Below, piece after piece: positions 18,100 to 27,034 of a stretch of 64,000 nt of DNA. This DNA is from Protaetiibacter intestinalis (GTDB lineage Bacteria > Actinomycetota > Actinomycetes > Actinomycetales > Microbacteriaceae): the NCBI RefSeq assembly GCF_003627075.1, contig NZ_CP032630.1, positions 2,666,001-2,730,000 on the forward strand. The letters are read 5' to 3'. Below the pieces are notes generated by a model. It was not told the origin of the DNA, did not search any database, and saw only the letters and a program-made list of their open reading frames with translations. Made by a program: the position numbers and the translations under genes. Each line of letters begins with the position of its first letter. Within the stretch, counting starts at the first letter, position 1.

Positions 18100-19902
18100 T
18101 CACGCGGACCCGAGACGCCGCCGCAGCAGCTCGATGCGGGCCTGCAGCTGGGCCACGGTGCAGCGGGCCACCTCGGGGCCGCCGCAGAGGCGCCGCACCT
18201 CGGCGTGCACCTGCGCGTGGGTCTGGCCGGTGCCGCGCGCGTGGATGCTGACGAGGCTATTGAGCAGCCGCCGCTGCTCCGAGAGGGTGCGGTGCAGCGG
18301 CTGCGGCTGGGTCTCCTCCTCGCCCCGCTCGGCGCGCTCCTCGCTGCGGCGGGCCTGGCGCCGCTGCCGGTGGCGCAGCAGCTCGGAGACCTGCTCGGGC
18401 TCGAGGATGCCCGGGATGCCGATGAAGTCCCACTCCTCGGGGCTGCCGGGGGTGGCGAGCGCGCCGTAGTCCTCCCCGTCGAACATGGCCTTCTCGAAGG
18501 TCGCGTACGAGCCGAGCGCCTCCCACTCGAACTCGTCGGCGAGTTCGGAGGAGCTCTCCTCCTCGCGGTTCGCCTCGTCGACCAGCCCGTCGTCGAGCAG
18601 CGCGTCGTCGGCGCTCTCCCGGTCGAGGGCGTGGTCGCGTTCCCGCTCGAGCTCGGCGCCGAGCCGTAGCAGCACGGGCACACTCGGCAGGAACACCGTC
18701 GCGAGCTCACCGCGGCGGCGTGCGCGCACGAAGCGGCCGATGGCCTGCGCGAAGTAGAGCGGCGTGGAGGCGCTCGTCGCGTACACGCCGACGCACAGCC
18801 GGGGCACGTCGACGCCCTCGGACACCATCCGCACCGCCACCATCCAGCGCTGGGTTCCCTCGGCGAAGGCCGTGATGCGCTCCCCCGAGCCCGCGTCGTC
18901 GGAGAGCACGAGGGTCGGCGGGGTGCCCGTGAGGTCGGTGAGGATGGTCGCGTACGCCCGGGCCGCGGCCTGGTCGGTGGCGATGACGAGTCCGCCCGCG
19001 TCGGGGATGTGCTGCCGCACCTCGCGGAGGCGTCGGTCGGCGGCCGAGAGCACGGCGGGCATCCAGTCGCCCCCGGGGTCGAGCGCGGTGCGCCAGGCCT
19101 GCGCCGTGACGTCCTGCGTGTCGTCCTGGCCGAGCGCCGCCTCCATCTCGTCGCCCGCGCGGGTGCGCCAGCGCATCGAGCCGGCGTAGCTGAGGAACAC
19201 GACGGGGCGCACGACGCCGTCGCGCAGGGCATGCCCGTAGCCGTAGGCGTAGTCGGTCTGCGAGAGCCGGATGCCGCGCTCGTCGCGCGCGTAGTGCACG
19301 AACGGGATGGGCGAGGTGTCGCTCCGGAACGGCGTGCCGGTGAGCGAGAGACGACGTTCGGCGCCCTCGAACGCCTCGCGCACGGCATCCCCCCAGCTGA
19401 GCGCGTCGCCCGCGTGGTGCACCTCGTCGAGGATCACGAGGGTGCGCGCCGAGTGGGTGAGCTCGCGGTGCAGGCTCGCGCGCACGGCGACCGCCGCGTA
19501 GGTCACCACGACCCCGTGGAACTGCCGTGATTCGCGCCCGTGACGGTTGCTGAAGCGCGGATCGAGGCGGATGCCGGCCCGGTGCGCGGCATCCGCCCAC
19601 TGCACCTTGAGGTGCTCGGTGGGCGCGACGACCGTGATGCGGTCGACGAGGCGGCGCTGCAGCAGTTCGGAGGCGAGGCGCAGCGCGAAGGTCGTCTTGC
19701 CGGCGCCGGGTGTCGCCGAGACGAGGAAGTCGCGCCGGCTCGCGGGGTTCGCGGCCGGATCGAAGTAGCGGGAGAGCGCCTCCTCCTGCCAGGCCCGCAG
19801 CTTGCCCGCGGTGCCCCAGGCGGCCCGCTCCGGGAAGCTCGGCGAGAGGTGCTCGGCGGCGGCGGTCGCGCGGAACGCCCGCTCCCCCGACACCTCGCTC
19901 AC
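18100..19902 (-). CDS. DEAD/DEAH-box superfamily 2 helicase
   Basis: A 600-residue SF2 helicase. Walker A is ATPGAGKT (residues 63-70), Walker B is DEVHH (159-163), motif III is SLTGTPFRSD, and motif VI is QAIGRFVRARRRG, so both RecA-like lobes are intact. A C-terminal extension of about 150 residues is charged and coiled-coil-like (RQRRQARRSEERAERGEEE) and ends in a small helical domain. The family is common in actinobacteria but the DNA or RNA substrate is unknown. The GTG at 19902 follows TACGCT (19909-19914, minus strand) by 6 nt. It lies directly downstream of dinB on the same strand, hinting at a repair role. Confidence 0.85.
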   Translation of the reverse strand: MSEVSGERAFRATAAAEHLSPSFPERAAWGTAGKLRAWQEEALSRYFDPAANPASRRDFLVSATPGAGKTTFALRLASELLQRRLVDRITVVAPTEHLKVQWADAAHRAGIRLDPRFSNRHGRESRQFHGVVVTYAAVAVRASLHRELTHSARTLVILDEVHHAGDALSWGDAVREAFEGAERRLSLTGTPFRSDTSPIPFVHYARDERGIRLSQTDYAYGYGHALRDGVVRPVVFLSYAGSMRWRTRAGDEMEAALGQDDTQDVTAQAWRTALDPGGDWMPAVLSAADRRLREVRQHIPDAGGLVIATDQAAARAYATILTDLTGTPPTLVLSDDAGSGERITAFAEGTQRWMVAVRMVSEGVDVPRLCVGVYATSASTPLYFAQAIGRFVRARRRGELATVFLPSVPVLLRLGAELERERDHALDRESADDALLDDGLVDEANREEESSSELADEFEWEALGSYATFEKAMFDGEDYGALATPGSPEEWDFIGIPGILEPEQVSELLRHRQRRQARRSEERAERGEEETQPQPLHRTLSEQRRLLNSLVSIHARGTGQTHAQVHAEVRRLCGGPEVARCTVAQLQARIELLRRRLGSA

Positions 19903-19942
19903 CCGACGAGCGTAGTCGGCGACGCCGACGCCCGCGGGCGGC

Positions 19943-21187
19943 TCAGTCGTCGCCGTGCCCGAAGCGGCGCTGCACCGCAGGCCGCAGCAGGGCGGCGGGC
20001 CGCACCGCACCCGCGCCGAAGCGCTCCGTGATCGCGTCGACGGTCTGCTCGGCCTCGCGCCAGTCCTCGTCGTCGTCCCAGAGCCCGAGCGTGCTCGCCT
20101 CGCCGCCGACGAGCTGCTCGGCCCGCACGCCGATGAGACGCACGGGGCGGGCGGAGGTGTTGGCCTGGTCGTAGAGCTCGCGCGCGGCCTCGTAGATGCG
20201 TCGACCGAGCTGGGTCGGCTCGGCGAGCGTGCGCGAGCGTGTGATGGTCGTGAAGTCGGAGAAGCGCAGCTTGATCGCGATCGTGCGGCCCTGCACGCCG
20301 GAACGCCGCAACCGCTGTCCCACCCCGTCGGCGAGCTGCAGGAGCACGCGGTGCAGTTCGGCCGGGTCGGTGCGGTCGGTCTCGAACGTCGTCTCGTGGC
20401 CGATCGACTTCTCCTCGCGGCCCGGCGTCACCTCGCGGGGGTCGCGCGCCCACGACAGGGCGTGCAGGCGCTCCGCGCCCGCCTCGCCGAGCGCGCGCCG
20501 CAGCATCTCGAGCGGGGCGTGCGCGACGTCCCCGACGGTGCGGAGCCCCAACCGTTGCAGCACCTCCTCGCTCTTGCCGCCGACGCCCCACAGTGCCGAC
20601 ACCGGCAGCGGATGCAGGAAGTCGAGGGTGCCCGCCTCCGGCACCACGAGCAGCCCGTCGGGCTTGGCGCGACTCGACGCGAGCTTCGCCACGAACTTGG
20701 TGGCGGCCGCGCCCGCCGAGCAGCGCAGTCCCGTCTCGGAGTACACCCGTTCACGCAGCCGCGTGCCGATCGCCCACGAGCTGCCGAGCAGCTTGCGGGC
20801 GCCCGCCACGTCGAGGAAGGCCTCGTCGATGCTCAGCTGCTCGACGTGCGGGGTGAGCGAGCCGAGGATGCCCATGACGAGGCGCGAGTAGTGCGTGTAC
20901 CGGTCGAAGTGCGGTTCGAGCACGATCGCCTGCGGGCAGCGGCGCAGCGCGACCGCCATCGGCATCGCCGAGTTGACCCCGTAGCGGCGCGCCTCGTAGG
21001 TCGCGGCGGTCACGACCGAGCGCTGCGAGGCGTGACCCACGATGACCGGCTTGCCGACGAGTTCCGGGCGCTCGAGCAGCTCGACGGAGGCGTAGAACGC
21101 GTCCATGTCGACGTGCATGATGTGGGCCGCCGGATCGTCGAGGGGCTCGGCCGTGACCTGCCGCCCCGACCCGTCCTGCTTGCTCAC
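19943..21187 (-). CDS. dinB: DNA polymerase IV (DinB)
   Basis: A translesion Y-family polymerase of 414 residues. Unlike ImuB it has the full catalytic set: D27-M-D29 in HVDMDAFYASVE and S119-I-D121-E122 in QLSIDEAFLD. The sugar-selecting region, thumb helix-hairpin-helix (LWGVGGKSEEVLQRLGLRTVGDVA) and little finger follow. A terminal clamp-binding motif is not obvious; the C-terminus ends RRFGHGDD. The GTG start follows CAGGAT (21194-21199, minus strand) by 6 nt. No LexA box is visible upstream, so unlike imuB it does not look SOS-controlled. Confidence 0.95.
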   Translation of the reverse strand: MSKQDGSGRQVTAEPLDDPAAHIMHVDMDAFYASVELLERPELVGKPVIVGHASQRSVVTAATYEARRYGVNSAMPMAVALRRCPQAIVLEPHFDRYTHYSRLVMGILGSLTPHVEQLSIDEAFLDVAGARKLLGSSWAIGTRLRERVYSETGLRCSAGAAATKFVAKLASSRAKPDGLLVVPEAGTLDFLHPLPVSALWGVGGKSEEVLQRLGLRTVGDVAHAPLEMLRRALGEAGAERLHALSWARDPREVTPGREEKSIGHETTFETDRTDPAELHRVLLQLADGVGQRLRRSGVQGRTIAIKLRFSDFTTITRSRTLAEPTQLGRRIYEAARELYDQANTSARPVRLIGVRAEQLVGGEASTLGLWDDDEDWREAEQTVDAITERFGAGAVRPAALLRPAVQRRFGHGDD

Positions 21188-21230
21188 GGGGCCATCCTGT
21201 CATCCGCCCCCGACCGGCTCCCGCACACGC

Positions 21231-21266
21231 GACGACGCCCGCCCCGCGGACGGGACGGGCGTCGCG
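21231..21266 (-). terminator. Terminator after the GlsB-type gene
   Basis: A 9-bp stem (CGACGCCCG/CGGGCGTCG) continues into an inner CCC/GGG pairing, giving a GC-rich hairpin 14 nt beyond the stop of the small membrane protein gene and just ahead of dinB. Confidence 0.7.
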
Positions 21267-21279
21267 AGGAGCCGGACGC

Positions 21280-21543
21280 TCAGGCCTTCCGGCCGCGCGT
21301 GATGAGCCCCCAGATGAGCAGGACGATGATCGAGCCGCCGATCGCGAGGAGCCAGGTCTGCCACGACCAGAAGGTCTCGATCTTCACGTTGAAGAGCAGC
21401 GAGCCGAGCCAGCCGCCGAGCAGCGCACCCACGACCCCGAGCAGCAGCGTCACGAACCATCCGCCCCCCTGCTTGCCGGGCAGGATGAGCTTCGCGATGG
21501 CGCCCGCGATGAGGCCGAGCACGATCCAACCGAAGAATCCCAT
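21280..21543 (-). CDS. GlsB/YeaQ/YmgE-type small membrane protein
   Basis: An 87-residue membrane protein of the transglycosylase-associated/GlsB stress family. It begins MGFFGWIVLGLIAGAIAKL, followed by the family-typical GKQGGGWFVTLLLGVVGALLGGWLG and a last hydrophobic helix with a basic end (RGRKA). Three membrane segments are predicted by eye. The family is often induced by general stress; the molecular role is unknown. A purine-rich GGAG lies 8 nt before the ATG, so this gene has an ordinary leader. Confidence 0.88.
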   Translation of the reverse strand: MGFFGWIVLGLIAGAIAKLILPGKQGGGWFVTLLLGVVGALLGGWLGSLLFNVKIETFWSWQTWLLAIGGSIIVLLIWGLITRGRKA

Positions 21544-21646
21544 GATGACTCCAATCCGTCGACCCTCGTTCGGGGGGCGACGGCACCACTCAACTCCCCT
21601 CGCCGGGTGACGGCAAGACCCTCGCGCGATGGGGCATCCTGGGTGT

Positions 21647-22429
21647 ATGTCCGCGCTCCACCCCTGGTCCCGCTACGTCGCGATCGGCGACTCCTTCACC
21701 GAGGGCATCGGCGATCCCGAGCCCCGCAGCCCGGGCGGGCACCGCGGCTGGGCGGACCGCGTCGCCGAGGTGCTGAGCGGGCAGGTTGAGGATTTCGCCT
21801 ATGCGAACCTCGCCATACGCGGGCGCCTGCTGCAGCAGATCCTCGACGAGCAGGTCGATCCCGCACTCGAACTCCGGCCCGACCTCATCACGATCTCCGC
21901 GGGCGGCAACGACATCATCCGCCCCGGTACCGACCCCGACGATGTCGCGGCGCGGCTCGAGGGCGGCATCGCGCGCCTGCGCCGCGACGACGCGACCGTC
22001 GTGCTCTTCAACGGCCCCGACATCGGGGGCACGCCCGTGCTCGGGCGCATCCGCGGCAAGGTCGCCATCTACAACGAGAACCTGCACTACATCGCGAAGA
22101 AGCACGACGCGATCGTCGCCGACATGTGGGCCCTGCGCGAGCTCACCGACCCGCGCATGTGGGCGCCCGATCGCCTGCACTTCTCGCCCACCGGCCACCA
22201 CACGATCGCGCGGATGGTGCTGGAGGCGCTCGGCGTCGACAACGAGCTCGAGCCGTTCCAGCCGGAGCCGATGCCCGCCGTGCCGTGGCGCCAGGCGCGG
22301 ATCGACGACATCGTGTGGGCGCGCGAACACTTCGGCCCGTGGATCCTGCGGCGGCTGCGCCGGCAGTCCTCGGGCGACGGCATCACGCCGAAGCGCCCGC
22401 TGCCGGAGCCGCTCGACCCCGAGCGCTGA
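21647..22429 (+). CDS. SGNH/GDSL hydrolase
   Basis: A 260-residue SGNH-fold esterase or lipase-like hydrolase. Block I is AIGDSFTEGIGD (catalytic Ser), block III is SAGGNDIIRPG, and block V is APDRLHFSPTGHH with the Asp-x-x-His pair. There is no signal peptide, so it is probably cytoplasmic; the substrate is unknown. I chose the ATG at 21647 over the one at 21629 because CATCCT (21635-21640) ends 6 nt before it and the conserved sequence starts at SALHPWSRYVAIGDS. Confidence 0.85.
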   Translation: MSALHPWSRYVAIGDSFTEGIGDPEPRSPGGHRGWADRVAEVLSGQVEDFAYANLAIRGRLLQQILDEQVDPALELRPDLITISAGGNDIIRPGTDPDDVAARLEGGIARLRRDDATVVLFNGPDIGGTPVLGRIRGKVAIYNENLHYIAKKHDAIVADMWALRELTDPRMWAPDRLHFSPTGHHTIARMVLEALGVDNELEPFQPEPMPAVPWRQARIDDIVWAREHFGPWILRRLRRQSSGDGITPKRPLPEPLDPER

Positions 22430-22445
22430 GCTCGGGGCTCAGCGC
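22423..22445. terminator. Hairpin containing both stop codons of a convergent pair
   Basis: GCGCTGAGC-TCGGG-GCTCAGCGC is a perfect 9-bp hairpin. The TGA of the SGNH gene (22427-22429) is in the left arm and the TGA of the carboxypeptidase-like gene (complement of 22439-22441) is in the right arm. It would serve both directions as a terminator. Confidence 0.75.
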
Positions 22446-23674
22446 ATCCCGAAGATGATCTCGGGATGCCCGAGCCGCCATCCGGGACCGGGATCCTCGA
22501 CGTCCTCGGCGAGGTCGAGCGGCACCGTCACCGTCTGCGTGCCCGCCGTGAACGTGACCGAACCGACCTCCGTGCCGCGGTCGGCGAGGTGGATCGACTG
22601 CGCGGTCACCGTCGCGGTGATGGGCGTGTCCGACCAGACCACGAGCGACGCCGCGGATGCCGCGACGGCGTCGGCCGTCGTGTCCCACGGTGTCGCGTAC
22701 TCGGCGACGGCATCCCCTGCGGCGATGAGAGGCACGACGCGGTAGCCGGCGGTCACCTGGGCGAGCAGCGAGCGCACCCCGGCGTTCAGCTCGGCGTGGG
22801 TCGCGGCCCCGAGCACGACGCCGACGAGCGGGATCTGCGCATCCCCCACCGTGAGGTCGGCCGAGAACAACAGGTTGGCGCCGAAGGCGTTGAGGGTTCC
22901 GGTCTTGATGCCGTCGACGCCGCCCTCACCGAGCAGCTTGTTGCTGTTCTCGAGCTTGCCGACGTCGTGGATGTCGATCTTGGTGATCGCGACGATCTGG
23001 GCGAGGGCCGGGTTCGCGAGAGCCGCCTCGCCGAGGCGCACCAGGTCGGCGGCCGTCGCGGTGTTGCGGGCGTCCTGTCCGGTCGGCTCGACGACGTTGA
23101 TGCCGGGGAAGCCGTGCGCGTCGAGCCAGCTGCGCATCGCCGCGACGAGGGCGTCCTGCGAGCCGAAGGCCCAGTTGCCGATCGTGATCGCGTAGTTGCC
23201 CGCCGAGTCGATGAGCATGATCTCGAGGAGCTCGCGTTCCGTGTAGACGACGCCCGACTTCACGGGCGCCACGGAGGCGCCCCCGGAGTCCAGGCGGCGG
23301 TAGAGGGCGACGTCGGCGGCCGTCATCGTGACGCTCGGGCCGACCTCGTCGGCGCCGAGGGGATGCGCGTCGAGCACCGTGAGCGCGGTGATGATCTTCG
23401 TGATGCTCGCCATCGGCAGGGCATCCGCCGAGCCCGCCTGCGCGAGCGTGCCCTCGCGTCCGACGGCGCTGATGGCGGATGCGGCGCCGGCCGGCATCGC
23501 GAGCTGCACCGCGGTGCCGGGCGCCACCTCGGGCGTCGTGACGGCGGGTTCGAGCTCCGCGACCGGCGCGAGGAGTGTCAGGGGCAGGTAGCTCAGTCCC
23601 GCCAGCAGCACGAGCGTGCCGCCGAACACCGCGATCCGGCGTCGACGGTAGACCTGGCGTCGGGTGAGGGGCAC
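22439..23674 (-). CDS. D-alanyl-D-alanine carboxypeptidase family protein with altered SxN motif
   Basis: A penicillin-binding S11-type protein of 411 residues with an N-terminal membrane anchor (about residues 14-35). Such enzymes trim the terminal D-Ala from peptidoglycan stems. The SxxK motif is intact (S90-I-T-K93), as is KTG (257-259). The middle motif reads IDSAGNYA (S157-A-G-N160), so the canonical Ser-x-Asn spacing is broken. It may be less active, altered in specificity, or merely aligned unusually. The GTG start follows AATAAT (23681-23686, minus strand) by 6 nt. Confidence 0.85.
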   Translation of the reverse strand: MPLTRRQVYRRRRIAVFGGTLVLLAGLSYLPLTLLAPVAELEPAVTTPEVAPGTAVQLAMPAGAASAISAVGREGTLAQAGSADALPMASITKIITALTVLDAHPLGADEVGPSVTMTAADVALYRRLDSGGASVAPVKSGVVYTERELLEIMLIDSAGNYAITIGNWAFGSQDALVAAMRSWLDAHGFPGINVVEPTGQDARNTATAADLVRLGEAALANPALAQIVAITKIDIHDVGKLENSNKLLGEGGVDGIKTGTLNAFGANLLFSADLTVGDAQIPLVGVVLGAATHAELNAGVRSLLAQVTAGYRVVPLIAAGDAVAEYATPWDTTADAVAASAASLVVWSDTPITATVTAQSIHLADRGTEVGSVTFTAGTQTVTVPLDLAEDVEDPGPGWRLGHPEIIFGMR

Positions 23675-23741
23675 CGGAGCATTATTCCGTGCCCTCGCCG
23701 TGAGTCCGCCGAGGCGCGACGGGCGGGCCCGACGCGGAGGC

Positions 23742-25271
23742 TCAGGCGCGCCCGCCGTCGACCGACCGGGTGATCGTCTCCGGATCCTCCGGCACGAGCA
23801 CGGGTGTCGCGGCGTTGAGGCTCTCACCCCGGAAGAACGGCTTCGCGGAGGGGAACAGCGACCACACGATGGCGAGCACGACGCCGAGCAGCAGCGCCCC
23901 GACGCCGACGACGAACACCCCGCCGACCCCGAACAGCACCGTGTAGCCGTAGTCGGGGTCGAACATGTCGATCGCCGACTTCACGAACGCGATCGTGAGC
24001 AGCACGGCGCCGAGCAGCGGGAAGAGGAACTTGTAGAACACGTTGTACGCGCTCGTGAACAGCTCCCGCCGGAAGTACCAGACGCATGCGTACCCGGTCA
24101 CCGCGTAGTAGAACGCGATCGCGAGCCCGAGCGAGTAGATGGAGTCGGCGAGCAGGTTCTCGCTCACGAAGGTCATGCCCACGTAGTAGGCGATCGCGAC
24201 GATGCCCATCGTGAGGGTCGAGAAGCCCGGCGTGCGGAACCGCGGGTGCACCTGCCCGAAGCGGGCCGGCAGCGCGTGGTACACGGCCATCGACAGGGTG
24301 CCGCGTGCGGTCGGCAGCACCGTGGTCTGCGTCGACGAGACCGCGGAGATGAGCACGGCCAGCACGAGCAACCAGGCCCACGGGCCGAACAGGGCGTCCT
24401 TGACGACGAGGAACACGTCGTCCTGGTCGGCCAGCGCATCCACCCCGGCGTAGGCGATCGCGGCGACCGCGACGGCGACGTAGGTGAACATGAGCACGAG
24501 GATCGACAGCAGGGCCGCCTGCCCGGGGATGCGCTTGGGATCCCTGGTCTCCTCGTTGAGCGCGAGACAGGTGTCCCACCCCCAGTAGATGAACAGCGCG
24601 AGCAGCACGGCCTCCGTGAACCCGTCGAAGGAGCCGAATCCGAGCGGGTTGAACCAGTCGAGCGACACCGGCGTGGCTCCCGCGGGTGCGGTCCCGGCGA
24701 ACACGCTGCCCACCGCGAACACGACGAACAGCGCGAGGGCGAGGTACTGGATGCCGAGCAGCACGTTCTGCAGGCGCTCGCCGATCTCGAGACCCCGGTA
24801 GCTCACGTAGACCATCGCCGCGATGAAGACCACGCCGGTGATCGTCACGACCACGGTGTTCTCGGAGAGCTCGGTCTGCCCGATCAGCAGCCAGAAGTAG
24901 ATCCCGGCGATCTGGGCGAGGTTGGCGAGCACGATGATGCCGGCGACCGCGACCCCCCAGCCGCCGAGCCATCCCACCCACGGCCCGAAGGCCTTGGTCG
25001 CCCACGTGAAGGTCGTGCCGCAGTCGGGCACGGCGCGGTTGAGCTCGCGGTAGGCGAAGGCGATGAACAGCATCGGCACGAACGCGACGATGAACGCGAT
25101 CGGCGCCTGCACGCCGACCGCGGTGATGACGAAACCCAGGGTGGCGACGAGCGAGTAGACGGGTGCGGTCGAGGCGAGACCCATGACCGTCGAGCCGAGA
25201 AGGCCCAGTTGGCCGCGGGCGAGGCCCTTGCCGTCGGAGGGTGCGGGGGCGGGCGACGACGACGCTGTCAT
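23742..25271 (-). CDS. APC superfamily amino acid permease
   Basis: A 509-residue integral membrane transporter of the amino acid-polyamine-organocation family with about 12 to 14 hydrophobic helices. The N-terminal family signature is GSTVMGLASTAPVYSLVATLG, and a long conserved segment GTTFTWATKAFGPWVGWLGGW follows. Substrate cannot be assigned, though this subfamily resembles putrescine or amino acid permeases of actinobacteria. The ATG at 25271 is preceded by TAGCGT (25278-25283, minus strand) 6 nt away; this box overlaps the stop codon of the upstream methyltransferase gene. Confidence 0.88.
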   Translation of the reverse strand: MTASSSPAPAPSDGKGLARGQLGLLGSTVMGLASTAPVYSLVATLGFVITAVGVQAPIAFIVAFVPMLFIAFAYRELNRAVPDCGTTFTWATKAFGPWVGWLGGWGVAVAGIIVLANLAQIAGIYFWLLIGQTELSENTVVVTITGVVFIAAMVYVSYRGLEIGERLQNVLLGIQYLALALFVVFAVGSVFAGTAPAGATPVSLDWFNPLGFGSFDGFTEAVLLALFIYWGWDTCLALNEETRDPKRIPGQAALLSILVLMFTYVAVAVAAIAYAGVDALADQDDVFLVVKDALFGPWAWLLVLAVLISAVSSTQTTVLPTARGTLSMAVYHALPARFGQVHPRFRTPGFSTLTMGIVAIAYYVGMTFVSENLLADSIYSLGLAIAFYYAVTGYACVWYFRRELFTSAYNVFYKFLFPLLGAVLLTIAFVKSAIDMFDPDYGYTVLFGVGGVFVVGVGALLLGVVLAIVWSLFPSAKPFFRGESLNAATPVLVPEDPETITRSVDGGRA

Positions 25272-25280
25272 GGCTGGACG

Positions 25281-26081
25281 CTACACCCGCAGCGCCCACA
25301 GGGCGACGGCGGATGCGGCGGCCACGTTGAGGGAGTCGATGCCGCGCTGCATGGGGATCGTCACGACGCGGTCGGCGTGCCGCAGGGCCGCGCGGCTCAG
25401 GCCGTCGCCCTCGGTGCCGAGCAGCAGCGCGACCCGCTCGGGGGCCGTGGCGGCGTAGTCGTCGAGCGGCACGGCGTCGTCGTCGAGGGCGAGTGCCGCG
25501 ATCTCGAAGCCGCTCGCGTGCAGCACCTCGGCCGCTTCCGGCCACTCCGGCAGCCGCGTCCACGGGATCTGCAGCACGGCCGCCATGCTCACCCGCACCG
25601 AACGCCGGTAGAGCGGGTCGGCGCAGCGCGGCGTGACGAGCACGGCATCCGCCCCGAGCCCCGCCACGGCGCGGAAGATCGCACCGACGTTGGTGTGGTC
25701 GACGATGTCCTCGAGCACGACGACGCGGCGGGCGTCGCGCAGCAGCTCGGCGGGCGCCGGCAGCACGGGCCGGTGCATCGAGGCGAGCGCCCCCCGGTGC
25801 AGCACGAAACCCGTGATCTCCTCGAGGAGCGGCGGCGGCGCCACGTACACCGGGACGTCGACGTCCTCGAGCAGGGGCGCGAGGTCCGGGATCCACTTCT
25901 CCTGCAGCAGCACCGAGCGGGGCCGGTGCCCCGCCTCGAGCGCGCGCTGGATCACCTTCGTCGACTCGGCGATGTAGAGGCCGCCCTCCGGCTCCGACAG
26001 CCGCCGCAGCACGACGTCGGTGAGCCGCAGGTAGTCGGTGAGCCGGGGGTCGGCGGGGTCGTCGACCGGCACGAGCTGCAT
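25281..26081 (-). CDS. SpoU/TrmH family RNA 2'-O-methyltransferase
   Basis: A 266-residue SPOUT-class methyltransferase. An N-terminal substrate-binding region (GGLYIAESTKVIQRALEAG) precedes the knotted SAM domain, with the three SpoU motifs: VLEDIVDHTNVGAIFR, LLGTEGDGLS, and IPMQRGIDSLNVAAA. It probably methylates a ribose in tRNA or rRNA; which nucleotide is not deducible. The ATG at 26081 is chosen because CAGAAT (26088-26093, minus strand) ends 6 nt before it and the family fold begins soon after; the frame extends further upstream without support. Confidence 0.9.
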   Translation of the reverse strand: MQLVPVDDPADPRLTDYLRLTDVVLRRLSEPEGGLYIAESTKVIQRALEAGHRPRSVLLQEKWIPDLAPLLEDVDVPVYVAPPPLLEEITGFVLHRGALASMHRPVLPAPAELLRDARRVVVLEDIVDHTNVGAIFRAVAGLGADAVLVTPRCADPLYRRSVRVSMAAVLQIPWTRLPEWPEAAEVLHASGFEIAALALDDDAVPLDDYAATAPERVALLLGTEGDGLSRAALRHADRVVTIPMQRGIDSLNVAAASAVALWALRV

Positions 26082-26156
26082 GCCCCGATTCTGCCAGCAC
26101 GGCGAAACATGCCCGAAAACTGCGCCCCGTAGGCTGCCAATGCGGAAGGAGGCCCG

Positions 26157-27014
26157 ATGTCGATCGTCACGCTCTCCGCGCCCGGCGCCGCGGGTACCCT
26201 GCAACCGGCCCTCGACGCCGCCGAACGCCTACTGGCCGGCCGCCGCATCGCCGTGCTCACCGGTGCGGGGGTCTCCACCGACTCCGGGATCCCCGACTAC
26301 CGCGGGGCCGGCACGCCCGTGCACCGCAAGCCCATGGACTTCTCGGCCTTCCTCGCCGACGAGCGCTCGCGCAAGCGCTACTGGGCGGGCAGCCATCTCG
26401 GGTGGCAGCACTTCTCGAGCGCCGACCCGAACCTCGGGCACCGTTCGCTCGCGCAGCTCGAGCAGGCCGGTGTCGTATCGGGCGTCATCACGCAGAACGT
26501 CGACGGCCTGCACGCCCGTGCCGGCTCGCGGCGCGTCGTCGAGCTGCACGGCGCGATGCGGCGCGTGAGCTGCCTCACCTGCGGCCAGACCTTCGCCCGC
26601 AGCGACATCGCCGCCCGCATGACGCACGAGAACCCGTGGCTCGACTTCCCGGATGCGATCCAGTCCGGCCCCGACGGCGACGTGCAGATCGACTACGTGG
26701 ACCGGATGGTGATCCCCGCGTGCACGGTCTGCGGCGGCATCCTCAAGCCCGACGTCGTCTTCTTCGGCGAATTCGTGCCGTCGACCGTCTTCGCGGCGGC
26801 CCGCTCGATCCTGCGCGGCTCGGATGCGCTGCTCATCGCGGGGTCGTCCCTCGTCGTGAACTCCGGCATCCGGCTGCTCGACCAGGCGGCGAAGCGCCGA
26901 CTGCCGATCGTCATCGTCAACCGCGGCGAGACCCGCGGCGACAAGCGGGCGGGGCTCAAGATCGACGCGGGCACCTCCGAGGTGCTGGGCGCCCTCGCGG
27001 AGAGGCTCGGTTAG
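26157..27014 (+). CDS. Sir2 family NAD-dependent deacetylase
   Basis: A sirtuin of 285 residues that should remove acyl groups from protein lysines using NAD. Conserved elements are TGAGVSTDSGIPDYRG (residues 35-50), TQNVDGLH, the catalytic His in ELHGAMRR, and a zinc site of two CxxC pairs (CLTCG and CTVCG). The KPDVVFFGE segment and the C-terminal IVNRGET are also typical. The ATG at 26157 follows a GGAGG site at good spacing, unlike most neighbours. It probably starts the sir2-phosphatase-YbaK run, with only 20 nt to the next gene. Confidence 0.93.
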   Translation: MSIVTLSAPGAAGTLQPALDAAERLLAGRRIAVLTGAGVSTDSGIPDYRGAGTPVHRKPMDFSAFLADERSRKRYWAGSHLGWQHFSSADPNLGHRSLAQLEQAGVVSGVITQNVDGLHARAGSRRVVELHGAMRRVSCLTCGQTFARSDIAARMTHENPWLDFPDAIQSGPDGDVQIDYVDRMVIPACTVCGGILKPDVVFFGEFVPSTVFAAARSILRGSDALLIAGSSLVVNSGIRLLDQAAKRRLPIVIVNRGETRGDKRAGLKIDAGTSEVLGALAERLG

Positions 27015-27034
27015 TCTCGAACCTCGGAGGAGAG

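Noticed and set aside
21188..21230. A LexA box upstream of dinB
   Set aside because: No TCGAAC-N4-GTTCGA-like sequence is present between the dinB start and the adjacent terminator.
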